Positions 51,915 to 60,608 of a stretch of DNA of 64,000 nucleotides are shown here, in pieces. Under the pieces are notes generated by a model, which saw only the letters and a program-made list of their open reading frames with translations, was not told where the DNA came from and ran no database searches. The stretch comes from Christensenella massiliensis (GTDB lineage Bacteria; Bacillota; Clostridia; Christensenellales; Christensenellaceae), in the NCBI GenBank assembly GCA_900155415.1, contig LT700187.1, forward strand, positions 372,001 to 436,000, read 5' to 3'. The first letter of the stretch is position 1; each line of letters begins with the position of its first letter. Made by a program: the position numbers and the translations under genes.

Positions 51915-53135
51915 TCAACCTCCCAGTGTATTGATCCCGTCAAAGCCGCGCTCCTTACGTATTCTTTCGGCGTGTCCGCCCTGCCGGTAGTTGCGGAGCG
52001 GATCCGTATCGGAAAGCCCGAGCTCTATGCGCGCCTCCTCGATCAGGGGCTGCACATCCGTATTGAACGCATCCATCACGATCTTATTCGCGCCCACTAC
52101 GTCATAGGCTTCCTGCGCTTCTTTCAGCGCAGTGCGGTCGATGATAAGCGCCCGTGCGTAAGCAGTCTGGGCATTCATGACAGAATAGATGATTCCCTCG
52201 ATGCTTGGCTCGATGTTGTGCGACTGATCCAGCATATAGGTGATATCCGTTTTGACGCCGTCCTGTTCTGCGTCGATGATCTCCTTATAGATCAGGAACA
52301 GGTCCATTGGATTGACGGTTCCCGTAATGAGGTCGTCGTCTGCATATCGCCTGTTGTTCATGTGGAAGCCGCCCAGCATATTTTCATCGAGCAGCGTCGA
52401 AATGATCTGCTCGATATTGACGCCCGGCAAATGATGGCCGAGGTCTACAAGCACCTTCGCACGTTCGCCGAGTTTATTACACATGAGCATGGACATGCCC
52501 CAGTCCGCTATGTCAGTCGTATAGAAAAACGGCTCGAACGGCTTATATTCGATCACGAGCTTCATATCCTCGTCCATTGCGTCATATAGCACCTTCAGGC
52601 CTTCGTACAAGCGGTGCTTGCGCTCGCGCAGGCTGTCCTGCCCCGGATAGTTCGTTCCGTCCGCGACCCACATGCCGATCACTTTGGAGCCCATTTCCCG
52701 CGCAACGCGGACGCAGTCGAGAAAATGCTGTTTTGTAAACTCCCGTACTTCCGGCTTGGGACTGCAAATGCTTCCGAAAATGTATTCCTGCCGCGAAAAC
52801 ACATCCGGATGTACGGTCCCGATCTTAAGGCCCTTTTCCTCGGCATATTTGCGCACAGGCGCATATTGCCCGTCTTCCGTCACATCCCATGCAACATGGG
52901 ACGCCATAACAGGCGTAATACCGAGGACCCGCTGTATTTCCGCACAGTCGTCTATCTTATCCCATATTGTACGCGCGGAGCCTTCCTCGCGGAACGTACC
53001 GTAGCGCGTGCCCGAATTGCCTACCGCCCACGACGGAAGCTCGATCACCTGTGCCTTTAAACGCGTCAGTACCGCGTTCACGTCCACGCCTTTCTCTGCC
53101 AGACTGTCTGCAAGCCGTTTGAAACGTTCGCTCAT
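51915..53135 (-). CDS. rhaI: L-rhamnose isomerase, RhaI type
   Basis: A 406-residue xylose-isomerase-like barrel of the RhaI (L-rhamnose catabolism isomerase) family: IELPSWAVGNSGTRYGTF near residue 32, KIGTVHPDVFS, VIEYKPFEPFFYTTDIAD, VLVDLGHHLPGVNIEQI and GGFHMNNRRYADDDL. It is unrelated in detail to RhaA at 28181. Family members convert L-rhamnose to L-rhamnulose and accept other sugars. It is the first gene of a two-gene unit under a perfect TAAAACGTTTTA operator. Confidence 0.85.
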   Translation of the reverse strand: MSERFKRLADSLAEKGVDVNAVLTRLKAQVIELPSWAVGNSGTRYGTFREEGSARTIWDKIDDCAEIQRVLGITPVMASHVAWDVTEDGQYAPVRKYAEEKGLKIGTVHPDVFSRQEYIFGSICSPKPEVREFTKQHFLDCVRVAREMGSKVIGMWVADGTNYPGQDSLRERKHRLYEGLKVLYDAMDEDMKLVIEYKPFEPFFYTTDIADWGMSMLMCNKLGERAKVLVDLGHHLPGVNIEQIISTLLDENMLGGFHMNNRRYADDDLITGTVNPMDLFLIYKEIIDAEQDGVKTDITYMLDQSHNIEPSIEGIIYSVMNAQTAYARALIIDRTALKEAQEAYDVVGANKIVMDAFNTDVQPLIEEARIELGLSDTDPLRNYRQGGHAERIRKERGFDGINTLGG

Positions 53136-53177
53136 TTCTTCTTTCCCCCTGTGCCTTTTTTCGTTCGGGCTATTTCG

Positions 53178-53191
53178 TTAAAACGTTTTAA
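53178..53191. promoter_or_regulatory. LacI-type operator upstream of rhaI
   Basis: TTAAAACGTTTTAA is a perfect palindrome 43 bases before the rhaI start codon, nested in a larger repeat (GGGCTAT at 53167 and ATAGCCC at 53191). It is adjacent to the repressor gene B. Confidence 0.7.
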
Positions 53192-53262
53192 TAGCCCACC
53201 TTATCAATCACCGCCTGCGGCGGTTGGAAGCGTTGATGATGAAGCTGTTCTCCATTGAAAAT

Positions 53263-54294
53263 TCAGCAGGATTCCCTGATAATGATCTTCTGCGGAAGAA
53301 TGACGTGTTTTACTTCCCCTTCTTCGCCTGCAAGAGTCGCTTTCATGATATCCCACGCTATGCGGCCCATCAGCACCTTATCCTGCTCTACTGTCGTAAG
53401 CTTTGGCTCGATGAAATCGGTAAACGCGATATTATCGAACCCGACGACGCCGATCTCCTCCGGAATGCGGAAGCCCGCTTCTTTAAAGGCGCGTACTGCG
53501 CCGATCGCCAGAAGATCCGTCGTTGCAAAAATCGCATCGGGAAGATTTTCGCGTTCTGTATTTTCCAATATGCGCTTGATATACGCATATCCTTTTTCAA
53601 GATTGTTCATTTCCATATCTTCGCTGATATAGACAAGCTCCGGATTTACCTGAAGCCCATTTTCCACAAGTCCTTTTTTATAGCCCTCATAGCGGTCGTT
53701 CAGGTTTCTCAGCCGCGTGGATTCGGAAAGGAAGCCGATACGCTTATAGCCTTTTTTACACATCATGCCGATTACCTTACTGCATGTTTCGACATTGTCG
53801 AATTCCACAGTGGGAAGCTCCAATTCGTCCACTCTGCGGTCCGCAATGACGATTGGGATCCCCTCCGCCTGCATACGCCGGAGCAGTGCAACATCTCCGC
53901 AGCCGTTGAACAGGAGGATGCCGTCTACATTTTTATCCGCAAGGCGCTCCATCTCTATCTCTTCCCGCTTACTGCTGTATTGATAGCTAACCACGAGGAC
54001 CGTATAGCCGTCCTGATGTGCGCTGTCTATAAACGAGCTTAGGACCGGAGAATAGAAGTCGTTCGTTACATCCGGGAGCAGAAAACCGATCACATAGGAT
54101 TTTTTGGTGCGCAAAGCCCGCGCGATCGAATTGGGCTTATAGTCAAGCGCCTTGATCGCCTTTAAGACCCGTTCCGTCGTTTCATCGGAAATAGGCGCCG
54201 TTTTATTGATCACATGCGATACTGTTCCGATCGTGACGCCCGCTTTCGCGGCTACATCGACCATCGTAGGTTTTTTTACTTTCTTTCCTGCCAT
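53263..54294 (-). CDS. LacI-family transcriptional regulator (B), PurR-like helix
   Basis: A 343-residue repressor. The helix-turn-helix MVDVAAKAGVTIGTVSHVIN and hinge YKPNSIARALRTKKSYVIG are followed by the ligand domain. The recognition helix GTVSHVINKT is very like that of PurR, whose operators have AAACGTTT centres, consistent with the TAAAACGTTTTA sites next to this gene. It probably controls rhaI, itself (54329-54340) and distant sites (rhaA, transporter). The ligand is unknown. Confidence 0.9.
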   Translation of the reverse strand: MAGKKVKKPTMVDVAAKAGVTIGTVSHVINKTAPISDETTERVLKAIKALDYKPNSIARALRTKKSYVIGFLLPDVTNDFYSPVLSSFIDSAHQDGYTVLVVSYQYSSKREEIEMERLADKNVDGILLFNGCGDVALLRRMQAEGIPIVIADRRVDELELPTVEFDNVETCSKVIGMMCKKGYKRIGFLSESTRLRNLNDRYEGYKKGLVENGLQVNPELVYISEDMEMNNLEKGYAYIKRILENTERENLPDAIFATTDLLAIGAVRAFKEAGFRIPEEIGVVGFDNIAFTDFIEPKLTTVEQDKVLMGRIAWDIMKATLAGEEGEVKHVILPQKIIIRESC

Positions 54295-54328
54295 CGGAAT
54301 ATCCTTTACGGTCTTTGATATGCCTTAC

Positions 54329-54340
54329 TAAAACCTTTTA
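54329..54340. promoter_or_regulatory. Probable autoregulatory operator of lacI (B)
   Basis: TAAAACCTTTTA is one mismatch from TAAAACGTTTTA and lies 35 bases before the repressor's start codon. Confidence 0.55.
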
Positions 54341-54467
54341 ATCAGAGTATATGGGATATTTCAGCCTTTGTCAAACCGATTTTGATAAAATCCCATTAAA
54401 AATTCATTTTTCATCCTATTTTACGTTATTTTCAGAAATCTTTCCCGCTTCAGCGTAAAATGAACTC

Positions 54468-54495
54468 TGCTCCGGCAGAAAACACCGCCGGAGCA
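54468..54495 (-). terminator. Hairpin after UROD-like paralog 3
   Basis: TGCTCCGGC and GCCGGAGCA pair around a 10-base loop, beginning 8 bases after the stop of the gene at 54503; the following sequence is only moderately T-rich. It is a likely terminator. Confidence 0.6.
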
Positions 54496-54502
54496 TTGCC
54501 GG

Positions 54503-55651
54503 TCATAATCTTCCGCTGCACAGCTTTTGGAGTCCGTCCATATAATAAAGAAAATTATCATAGCTGACATCCGGCGGCACAGAGTGATCGAGCCACGGAA
54601 TATAGCCGCCCTCCTCGACGAGCGGCGCTACGCGCCGAAGCTCGTCGTCGATATCCTTTCCGCCCGTGATGAGCGCGCGTTTATTGATGCCGCCCATCAT
54701 GAGCAGCTCTTTGCCGTATTCCCGGCGGAACGCGTTGACGTCCATGCCGCACTGTACTTCAAACGGCAGGATGCCGTTCACGCCCGCTTCCAGCCAAAGC
54801 GGAACGAGCTTGGTGACGTCTCCGTCGCTGTCCACAAAGATCAGGTCCACCCCCTTGCTGCGCAGCAGGTCTGTGATCTTCCGGTAGCGGGGCACCAGAT
54901 ATTTTTTGAACATCTCCGGCGAAAGCAGCGGCCCGTTTTTATAGCACATATCTTCCCAGAACACAAAATAATCGAAATCCGTATCCTCCCAAATCCGGTT
55001 GATGATGCGCGTCATGCATTCCACCTTCTGGTCGAGCACCTCTTCTATGAAAGCAATATCATCATAGAACAGATAGGAAAGCGTCTCAATGCCGAACAGA
55101 TTGCGCAGCGGCCCGAAGAAGCCGCCCTCGCGATCCGCCCACATACGCAGCGGAATGCTCCGGTGCTTCCACAGCTTGCATTTGTCCTGCCAATTTTCCG
55201 GAAAGCGCTGCTCAAAATTCAATTCCCACCGATACAGGTTTTTTCGGAAATCCTCCCGCGTTTTGATGGGAAAATCGAGCCAATGCGGCATAGAGGTCTC
55301 CCGTCCCTCTTTCAGCTCCTGCATGACGATCCCCTCGTGGTTACGGAACGTAACGGTCGTTTCGTCTTCCCCCAGCTTTTCATATTCAAATCCCGGAGAA
55401 AAACCGTAATAGATGCCTACCTCATCCTGACGGTCGCACCCGAAATAATCCCAAAAGCTGAGATCGCCCGCGCCGCCGTGCTCCCCGATCTGCTCCGCGA
55501 ACATATTCGTATGGCCCTCCTGCGCCCAGCGCTTCCACGTTGTCGCCCACACGTCGAGCGGAGGCCACATCGTGACCCGGTCGACCGGCTTATAGCGCAG
55601 CTGATTCAAAAACCGTTCCCGCTCCGTTAAGAATCCACTTCCAAAGCTCAT
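54503..55651 (-). CDS. UROD-like protein (paralog 3)
   Basis: A 382-residue barrel protein of the UROD superfamily: LTERERFLNQLRYKPVDRVT opening, FVFWEDMCYKNGPLLSPEMFKKY, and FVDSDGDVTKLVPLWLEAG near residue 275 where methyltransferases have HxCG. The late cysteine is replaced by YIPWLDHSVPPDV. The zinc motif is therefore absent; HSDG-like acidic residues remain. It is a monocistronic gene behind the TGGTATCGTTACCA palindrome. Function is unknown. Confidence 0.78.
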   Translation of the reverse strand: MSFGSGFLTERERFLNQLRYKPVDRVTMWPPLDVWATTWKRWAQEGHTNMFAEQIGEHGGAGDLSFWDYFGCDRQDEVGIYYGFSPGFEYEKLGEDETTVTFRNHEGIVMQELKEGRETSMPHWLDFPIKTREDFRKNLYRWELNFEQRFPENWQDKCKLWKHRSIPLRMWADREGGFFGPLRNLFGIETLSYLFYDDIAFIEEVLDQKVECMTRIINRIWEDTDFDYFVFWEDMCYKNGPLLSPEMFKKYLVPRYRKITDLLRSKGVDLIFVDSDGDVTKLVPLWLEAGVNGILPFEVQCGMDVNAFRREYGKELLMMGGINKRALITGGKDIDDELRRVAPLVEEGGYIPWLDHSVPPDVSYDNFLYYMDGLQKLCSGRL

Positions 55652-55671
55652 TGTTTTCCCTCCCCTTTAAA

Positions 55672-55685
55672 TGGTATCGTTACCA
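55672..55685. promoter_or_regulatory. Operator of UROD-like paralog 3
   Basis: TGGTATCGTTACCA has perfect outer halves TGGTA/TACCA and lies 21 bases before the start codon at 55651. A near copy lies upstream of paralog 2 at 57903-57916. The adjacent repressor C is the likely binder. Confidence 0.65.
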
Positions 55686-55725
55686 CTTTTGTCTTATAAA
55701 AAACACAGCATCCGCTATGCTTTCG

Positions 55726-56718
55726 TTATCCTGTTGTTTCCCGCAAAACAAGCCCGCCGCCCAAAAGAAGCGTGAACGGCTCCTCTTCCGGCGAGCTCAT
55801 GCGGGCAAGCAAGCGCTTTACGGCTGTTTCCCCAAGCATGCGCTGATTTTGCGAGATGGTTGAAAGGCGCGGCCGGCTCCACAGGCAAAGCGGTATATCG
55901 TCAAAGCCGATCACCCGGACGTCCCGGGGCACATTCACCCCGTTTTTTCCAAACCAATCGAGCGCGCCGAGCGCCAGCATATCCGTCGCCGCTATAAGCG
56001 CATCCGGCTTTTGTCTCATCAGACGGCACGCCGCCTGCGCACCGCCCTCCATCGTAAATTCCGCCGCTTCCACAAGCCGGACATCAAACGCAAGCCCTCT
56101 CGCATCAAGCCCGTCCAAATAACCGCGGAACCGTTCCGCCGTCGCGTCATAACCATGCAATCCGCGAATATAAGCGATACGCCTGCACCCCTTATCCGCA
56201 AGACAGCACACCGCTTGTTTCGTCAAAGCCTGCCCGTCCACCCGGACGCAATCGAGCCGTTCTCCCTTGAGTACATTGTCCATCACAACGACTGCAATAT
56301 CCCTTGATATCCGTTCCAGATAGTTCAGGCTTTTCGTATTTCGGCGATAGGTGAAATAGAGAATGCCATCTACGCGCCGCCGCACCATTTCCCGCAGATA
56401 TTTCTCCTCGTACCGTCCGTCTTTTCCCGTCGAGCATACGAACGTCATATACCCGCTGCGGTTCGCACAGCTTTCGACACCCGCCAATATCTCCATATAA
56501 CCATAGTTATACTGTTCGGGCAGCAGTACGGCGATCGTGTGCGTTGCATTGCGCCGCATTCCCTGCGCGAAGCCATTCGGCACATAATCGAGCGCCTGCA
56601 TCGCCGCGTTCACTTTTTCCAGTGTCGACGGACGCACATTTTTGTTTCCGCTCAAAATTTTGGAGACCGTCGTTTTAGAGACTCCGGCCAGCCTTGCTAC
56701 ATCGTAGATCGTGCTCAT
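55726..56718 (-). CDS. LacI-family transcriptional regulator (C)
   Basis: A 330-residue repressor with the helix-turn-helix STIYDVARLAGVSKTTVSKILS and hinge YVPNGFAQGMRRNATHTIA. It is flanked by two UROD-like genes that both carry TGGTA-type palindromes. The frame opens with TTG at 56754, but the ATG at 56718 matches the family N-terminus; the ribosome site is weak. No operator was found before its own gene. Confidence 0.88.
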   Translation of the reverse strand: MSTIYDVARLAGVSKTTVSKILSGNKNVRPSTLEKVNAAMQALDYVPNGFAQGMRRNATHTIAVLLPEQYNYGYMEILAGVESCANRSGYMTFVCSTGKDGRYEEKYLREMVRRRVDGILYFTYRRNTKSLNYLERISRDIAVVVMDNVLKGERLDCVRVDGQALTKQAVCCLADKGCRRIAYIRGLHGYDATAERFRGYLDGLDARGLAFDVRLVEAAEFTMEGGAQAACRLMRQKPDALIAATDMLALGALDWFGKNGVNVPRDVRVIGFDDIPLCLWSRPRLSTISQNQRMLGETAVKRLLARMSSPEEEPFTLLLGGGLVLRETTG

Positions 56719-56788
56719 CGCAGCGCCCCATGGGTCATCGCTGCGGGAGCGCAAAACGGCCCCGCAGCTCCTTTTTCACCAGCATTCT

Positions 56789-57871
56789 TTAATATTGTCC
56801 GTATTCGATGATAGTATCGATCATCGCCTTATAGTTTTCCACTTTTACGTCGTTCATGATACTGTGGTTTGAACTGCAGATATACCGCCCGCCCGGCTTG
56901 AGACGTTCCAGATGCTCGCGCACTTCCGCGCGAACCTCGTCCGGCGTTCCGATCGCAAGCGGGCCTGCAACGTCGATATTGCCGCTGATCGTGATCTTAT
57001 CGCCGTATTTTTCCTTGATATCATAAATATTCATGGAATACGGCTCGATCGGGTTGATTGCGTCTACGCCAAGCTCCATAATGATATCGTCAAAGATATC
57101 CGTGATATTCCCGCAACTGTGGAACATGACCGGCACGCCCGCCTGTTTCGCCATGCTGACCATCTTCTTATAGCGCGGCAGCCACATCTCCTTGAATTTA
57201 GCCGGATTCATGAACGTGCCCGAACCAAACGCGATATCGTCTCCGAGGAACAGGAATGTCAGATTGCTGTCGAGCGCGACCTCGATCACTTTCATATAGT
57301 AATCCATACATTTATCCATCATGACCTCGATGAACTCCGTATCCGTATAGGCCATCGCAAAGAAGTCCTCAAAGCCGATCAGGAACTGATAGCAGGTTTG
57401 GAAGATCGCCCCTGTGAGAATGAACGTACCGACTCCGGTGCCTTCTATCGCCTTATTATAGATATCGAAATACTCCTTGCGCGGCGCGAAATCGAGCTCC
57501 CAGTTTGGCTCCACGACCTTTTCCAGATCCTCGAAGCTTTTGATGCGGCCATCGTTTACGATGTGCAGCTCCCCTTTTTCGTCTTTATATTTGAACGGTA
57601 CCCACAGCGCCTCAAAGCCCATGACGTCCTGTCCGTTGAAATTCAGAATCTCCAGATAGTCCTTCGGATCCATCGGCGGAGCCACGAACGTCCTGTCGGA
57701 CGCGCCGCGCGCCGCTGCGAGCGTCGAGCCTACGTCGCGGCCCAAGATCGCTTTGGTCACATCCTCTTCGATCGCCACCTCAAAATGCGGCACCCGGTCC
57801 GGTATTTCTCCGCGCAGAGCCGCCAGCGTGCGTTCCTTATCCGGTTTCCTTAATTGTTCCAAGCTTGCCAT
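56789..57871 (-). CDS. UROD-like protein with MtaA-type zinc motif (paralog 2)
   Basis: A 360-residue barrel of the MtaA/MtbA/CmuA branch. Unlike its neighbours it keeps the zinc motif: H and C in PVMFHSCGNITDIFDD (near residue 245) and a second C in GGRYICSSNHSIMND (near 335). Such enzymes transfer methyl groups from corrinoid proteins to a thiol or other acceptor, but no corrinoid protein gene is visible in the window. A TTGCATCGTTACCA element precedes it. A methyltransferase role is plausible but unproven. Confidence 0.82.
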   Translation of the reverse strand: MASLEQLRKPDKERTLAALRGEIPDRVPHFEVAIEEDVTKAILGRDVGSTLAAARGASDRTFVAPPMDPKDYLEILNFNGQDVMGFEALWVPFKYKDEKGELHIVNDGRIKSFEDLEKVVEPNWELDFAPRKEYFDIYNKAIEGTGVGTFILTGAIFQTCYQFLIGFEDFFAMAYTDTEFIEVMMDKCMDYYMKVIEVALDSNLTFLFLGDDIAFGSGTFMNPAKFKEMWLPRYKKMVSMAKQAGVPVMFHSCGNITDIFDDIIMELGVDAINPIEPYSMNIYDIKEKYGDKITISGNIDVAGPLAIGTPDEVRAEVREHLERLKPGGRYICSSNHSIMNDVKVENYKAMIDTIIEYGQY

Positions 57872-57902
57872 GTGAATCTCCCCTTTCCTTTTCTCCCCAA
57901 AC

Positions 57903-57916
57903 TTGCATCGTTACCA
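57903..57916. promoter_or_regulatory. Operator-like element upstream of UROD-like paralog 2
   Basis: TTGCATCGTTACCA matches TGGTATCGTTACCA at 12 of 14 positions; only the right half-site is perfect. It lies 32 bases before the start codon. Confidence 0.5.
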
Positions 57917-57976
57917 CTTTTATTTTTTGATAAGGCGCGCGCTGCAATTCGCCCGCGCGCGCCCATTTTTTCCGGT

Positions 57977-59077
57977 TCAGTATTGCCCGTATTTTTTGCA
58001 CATTTCAATGAAAAACTCCACCCGTTCCGGCGATACGTCCGGCTGCATGATGTGCGCGGGAGCGATCATATAGCCGCCGCCCTTACCAAGCACTTCACAC
58101 TTTTCCCTAATATCCGCTTCCACCTCTGCGTCGGTGCCCTGCGGGAGCAGATATTGCTGGTCGATGGCCCCCCAGAACGCGAACACATCGCCGAACTCGT
58201 CTTTGATCTCCTGCGGAGAATGCCCTGGTACGCCGGGCTGCACCGGATTGAAAATATCGAAGCCGATCTCCTTGATGTCCGGAAGCAGCGGCTTTACGGC
58301 GCCGTCCGAATGCAATGCCATAACGATATCCGGATTTTCCGCTTTCATCGCACGTATCAGATCCGCATAATGATCTTTCAGCATACTGCGGAACATATCC
58401 GGCGAGAACAGCAGGCTCTGCTGAGATCCGAAATCGTCGCCCACCCAAATGCAGTCTACGCCGCGGCGCACGAGCTCTATGCCTACCTGCGTTTGGAAAT
58501 CCGCACATTTTTTAAACAGGTATTCCACATATTCTTCCTGCATGGCCATATCAAGCAGCAGCTTTTCAAGGCCCACAAGCTGCTGTGCCAAAGAAAGTAT
58601 CGTGACTTCTATATCGCCGATAATAAAATAATCGTCTTTATATTTTTTGATGTAATATTCAGCGTCCGTATAGCGCGACGGCTCGTGCGGGTCCGGCCAC
58701 TCGTAGGCGTCGATATCCTCTTTCGTATGTGCATTGGCAAGCGGATAGTCGAGTATCTCCACATAGATCGGCCCCTGCTTCATGCGCATGCCATATTCGT
58801 TATACCAGCTTCCGTCCTCAAGCTTCTCCGGCTTGAAATCCGCCCGCTCCGCCGCGCCGACGATGACCGCGTCGCTTCCAAGCGCAAGACGCACCTCATT
58901 CCCGCTGATCCGGTAGGTGACGTCCTCGAATAAATTATTGGTATATTTGGATTCGATGCCCAGTTTTTCCGCAAAATGATCCTGAAGCTGCCTGCAAAGG
59001 TCGAACTGTACCGGGATGCGGTCAGGCATTCCCTCTTTTATTTTCAAGGCTCTCAAAACGCGTTCTCTGCTATTCAT
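57977..59077 (-). CDS. UROD-like protein (paralog 1)
   Basis: A 366-residue barrel: NSRERVLRALKIKEGMPDRIPVQFD opening, WVGDDFGSQQSLLFSPDMFRSM, IVMALHSDGAVKPLLPDIKE near residue 250 and YMIAPAHIMQPDVSPERV near 340. The two cysteines of the zinc motif are replaced by Asp and Ala. It is the first UROD-like gene after the divergent AraC-type regulator. Its leader holds a strong hairpin with 11-base arms (GCAGGCGGCGC at 59142 and GCGCCGCCTGC at 59164). Function is unknown. Confidence 0.8.
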   Translation of the reverse strand: MNSRERVLRALKIKEGMPDRIPVQFDLCRQLQDHFAEKLGIESKYTNNLFEDVTYRISGNEVRLALGSDAVIVGAAERADFKPEKLEDGSWYNEYGMRMKQGPIYVEILDYPLANAHTKEDIDAYEWPDPHEPSRYTDAEYYIKKYKDDYFIIGDIEVTILSLAQQLVGLEKLLLDMAMQEEYVEYLFKKCADFQTQVGIELVRRGVDCIWVGDDFGSQQSLLFSPDMFRSMLKDHYADLIRAMKAENPDIVMALHSDGAVKPLLPDIKEIGFDIFNPVQPGVPGHSPQEIKDEFGDVFAFWGAIDQQYLLPQGTDAEVEADIREKCEVLGKGGGYMIAPAHIMQPDVSPERVEFFIEMCKKYGQY

Positions 59078-59354
59078 TCAAATTCCTCCTATACACTTTT
59101 TTTGCTTTTTTATCTTTTCTGATTCGTTTTGCAATATTGCCGCAGGCGGCGCAGGCAATTACGGCGCCGCCTGCTGTCCAGTCTACCTGAAACGGCCAAA
59201 TTCTGCTGTTTATTTGTGCTTTTTCTGTTTCCAAAATGGATTCGATGTTGTCTTTTGCTTCTGTATTTTATATAATGGTAACATACCGCGATAAAATTGT
59301 AATCATCTTTTCGTGCCATATTATATACTTTTCTTGCTGTTTTGAGGAACTGCT

Positions 59355-60224
59355 ATGATCGTACGCGAGCCAAACCGGGAATATAATCTCGATATCACCG
59401 ATGAATCCTGCGGCGTGATTGCCAATGCTTCGGCGCTTGCACGCAGCCTGCCCTTTTTTGTTTACTGTGCGGGGCAGATCGGTGCAAAAAAGGAATGCTA
59501 TACTAAAACATGGTATCTCGACGGCGTATTGCTGCTTGTCACGACGCGCGGGCAGGGAAGCTTCTCGTTTCAGGGGAAGACCTGCGTCCTCAATGCGGGC
59601 GACGCTGTTTTTATCGACTGTACACAATATCACGAATATCATACGCTTGGAGATTTCTGGGAAAATTATTATATCCGTTTTGACGGGAGTGCGGCGCGCA
59701 CATACCTCGATTATATCAACAAGGGCGGCTGGCGCACGGTCCCGTGCAGCAATATCGAGACGACGCGAAAATGGATCGGCGAGATCATCAATCTATGCAT
59801 CACGCCGGGAGACCATGCCCCTCTCGAGATCTCTCTTGCTCTTTCCCGCATTTTGACCGACCTTGCCATCAATGCGGACAAGGGAGCGGCCGGTCCTGAC
59901 CTTTCCGTTCCGGTCATGCATGCAAAGGAATTTATAGACCGGCATTATACGAACCAGATCACGCTGGATGAGATTGCCCGTGCATCGCTTTTGAGTCCTT
60001 ATCACCTGTCCCGCATTTTCAAAATGCAGACGGGCCTTGCTCCGCACGCATATCTGCTTCGTCAGCGCATCGACAAGGCGAAGCGTCTGCTTCTCACGAC
60101 ACAGATGAGCATTCAGGATATTTCCGAGCAGGTAGGGTTTTCCAACGTGAATATTTTTATCCGCTCATTTAAAAACGCCATGGGAATGACTCCCACGGCG
60201 TTCCGCTCCAAAAATTTCTATTGA
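59355..60224 (+). CDS. AraC-family transcriptional regulator
   Basis: A 289-residue regulator with an N-terminal cupin-like domain (RGQGSFSFQGKTCVLNAGDAVFIDCTQYHEYHT) and two C-terminal helix-turn-helix units (ITLDEIARASLLSPYHLSRIFKMQTG and QDISEQVGFSNVNIFIRSFKN). GAGGA precedes the ATG. It is divergent from UROD-like paralog 1 and convergent with the mutarotase-like gene (6-base gap). It likely activates nearby sugar genes. Confidence 0.9.
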   Translation: MIVREPNREYNLDITDESCGVIANASALARSLPFFVYCAGQIGAKKECYTKTWYLDGVLLLVTTRGQGSFSFQGKTCVLNAGDAVFIDCTQYHEYHTLGDFWENYYIRFDGSAARTYLDYINKGGWRTVPCSNIETTRKWIGEIINLCITPGDHAPLEISLALSRILTDLAINADKGAAGPDLSVPVMHAKEFIDRHYTNQITLDEIARASLLSPYHLSRIFKMQTGLAPHAYLLRQRIDKAKRLLLTTQMSIQDISEQVGFSNVNIFIRSFKNAMGMTPTAFRSKNFY

Positions 60225-60230
60225 TTCTTT

Positions 60231-60563
60231 TCAATCAGCGCGGAGTTCTCCCTCAAGCTGCTGATTCAGATCGAAAATCTTTTCGCACATGACGGGCTCC
60301 GCCGCAAAACACGGGCAGACCGTGACATCCCATTTCTTGCAGATATCCGTTGCGCGCAGGCGTGCGTCGCATTCCTCATGCGTCGTATCGTCCGGGCATT
60401 CCAAATAGATGATGCTCTGGTCCTTATAGTAAAACAGCGCCTCGTTCGTATAGCCCGCATCGCGTATCGCTTCCAGCATTTCCCTCCACGGATTGTTGTG
60501 GATACCGATATATTCATCTCTGCATTCCGGCTTGATCTCGATCACACATAAATATTTTCTCAT
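60231..60563 (-). CDS. L-rhamnose mutarotase family protein (second)
   Basis: A 110-residue RhaM-fold protein: YLCVIEIKPECRDEYIGIHNNPWREM with the probable catalytic histidine, then IRDAGYTNEALFYY and a C-terminal KKWDVTVCPCFAAEP. It differs enough from the protein at 33332 to suggest another sugar. It is the last gene of the SDR-glycerate kinase-FAH operon. Confidence 0.8.
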   Translation of the reverse strand: MRKYLCVIEIKPECRDEYIGIHNNPWREMLEAIRDAGYTNEALFYYKDQSIIYLECPDDTTHEECDARLRATDICKKWDVTVCPCFAAEPVMCEKIFDLNQQLEGELRAD

Positions 60564-60608
60564 TGCCGATCTCTCCTTTTATAAATTCCGGCCGCTTTGC
60601 CCGCACCG

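Noticed and set aside
59273-59285. TGGTAACATACC as a further TGGTA-type operator before UROD-like paralog 1
   Set aside because: The half-site spacing differs from the sites at 55672 and 57903, so a match to the same regulator is not convincing.
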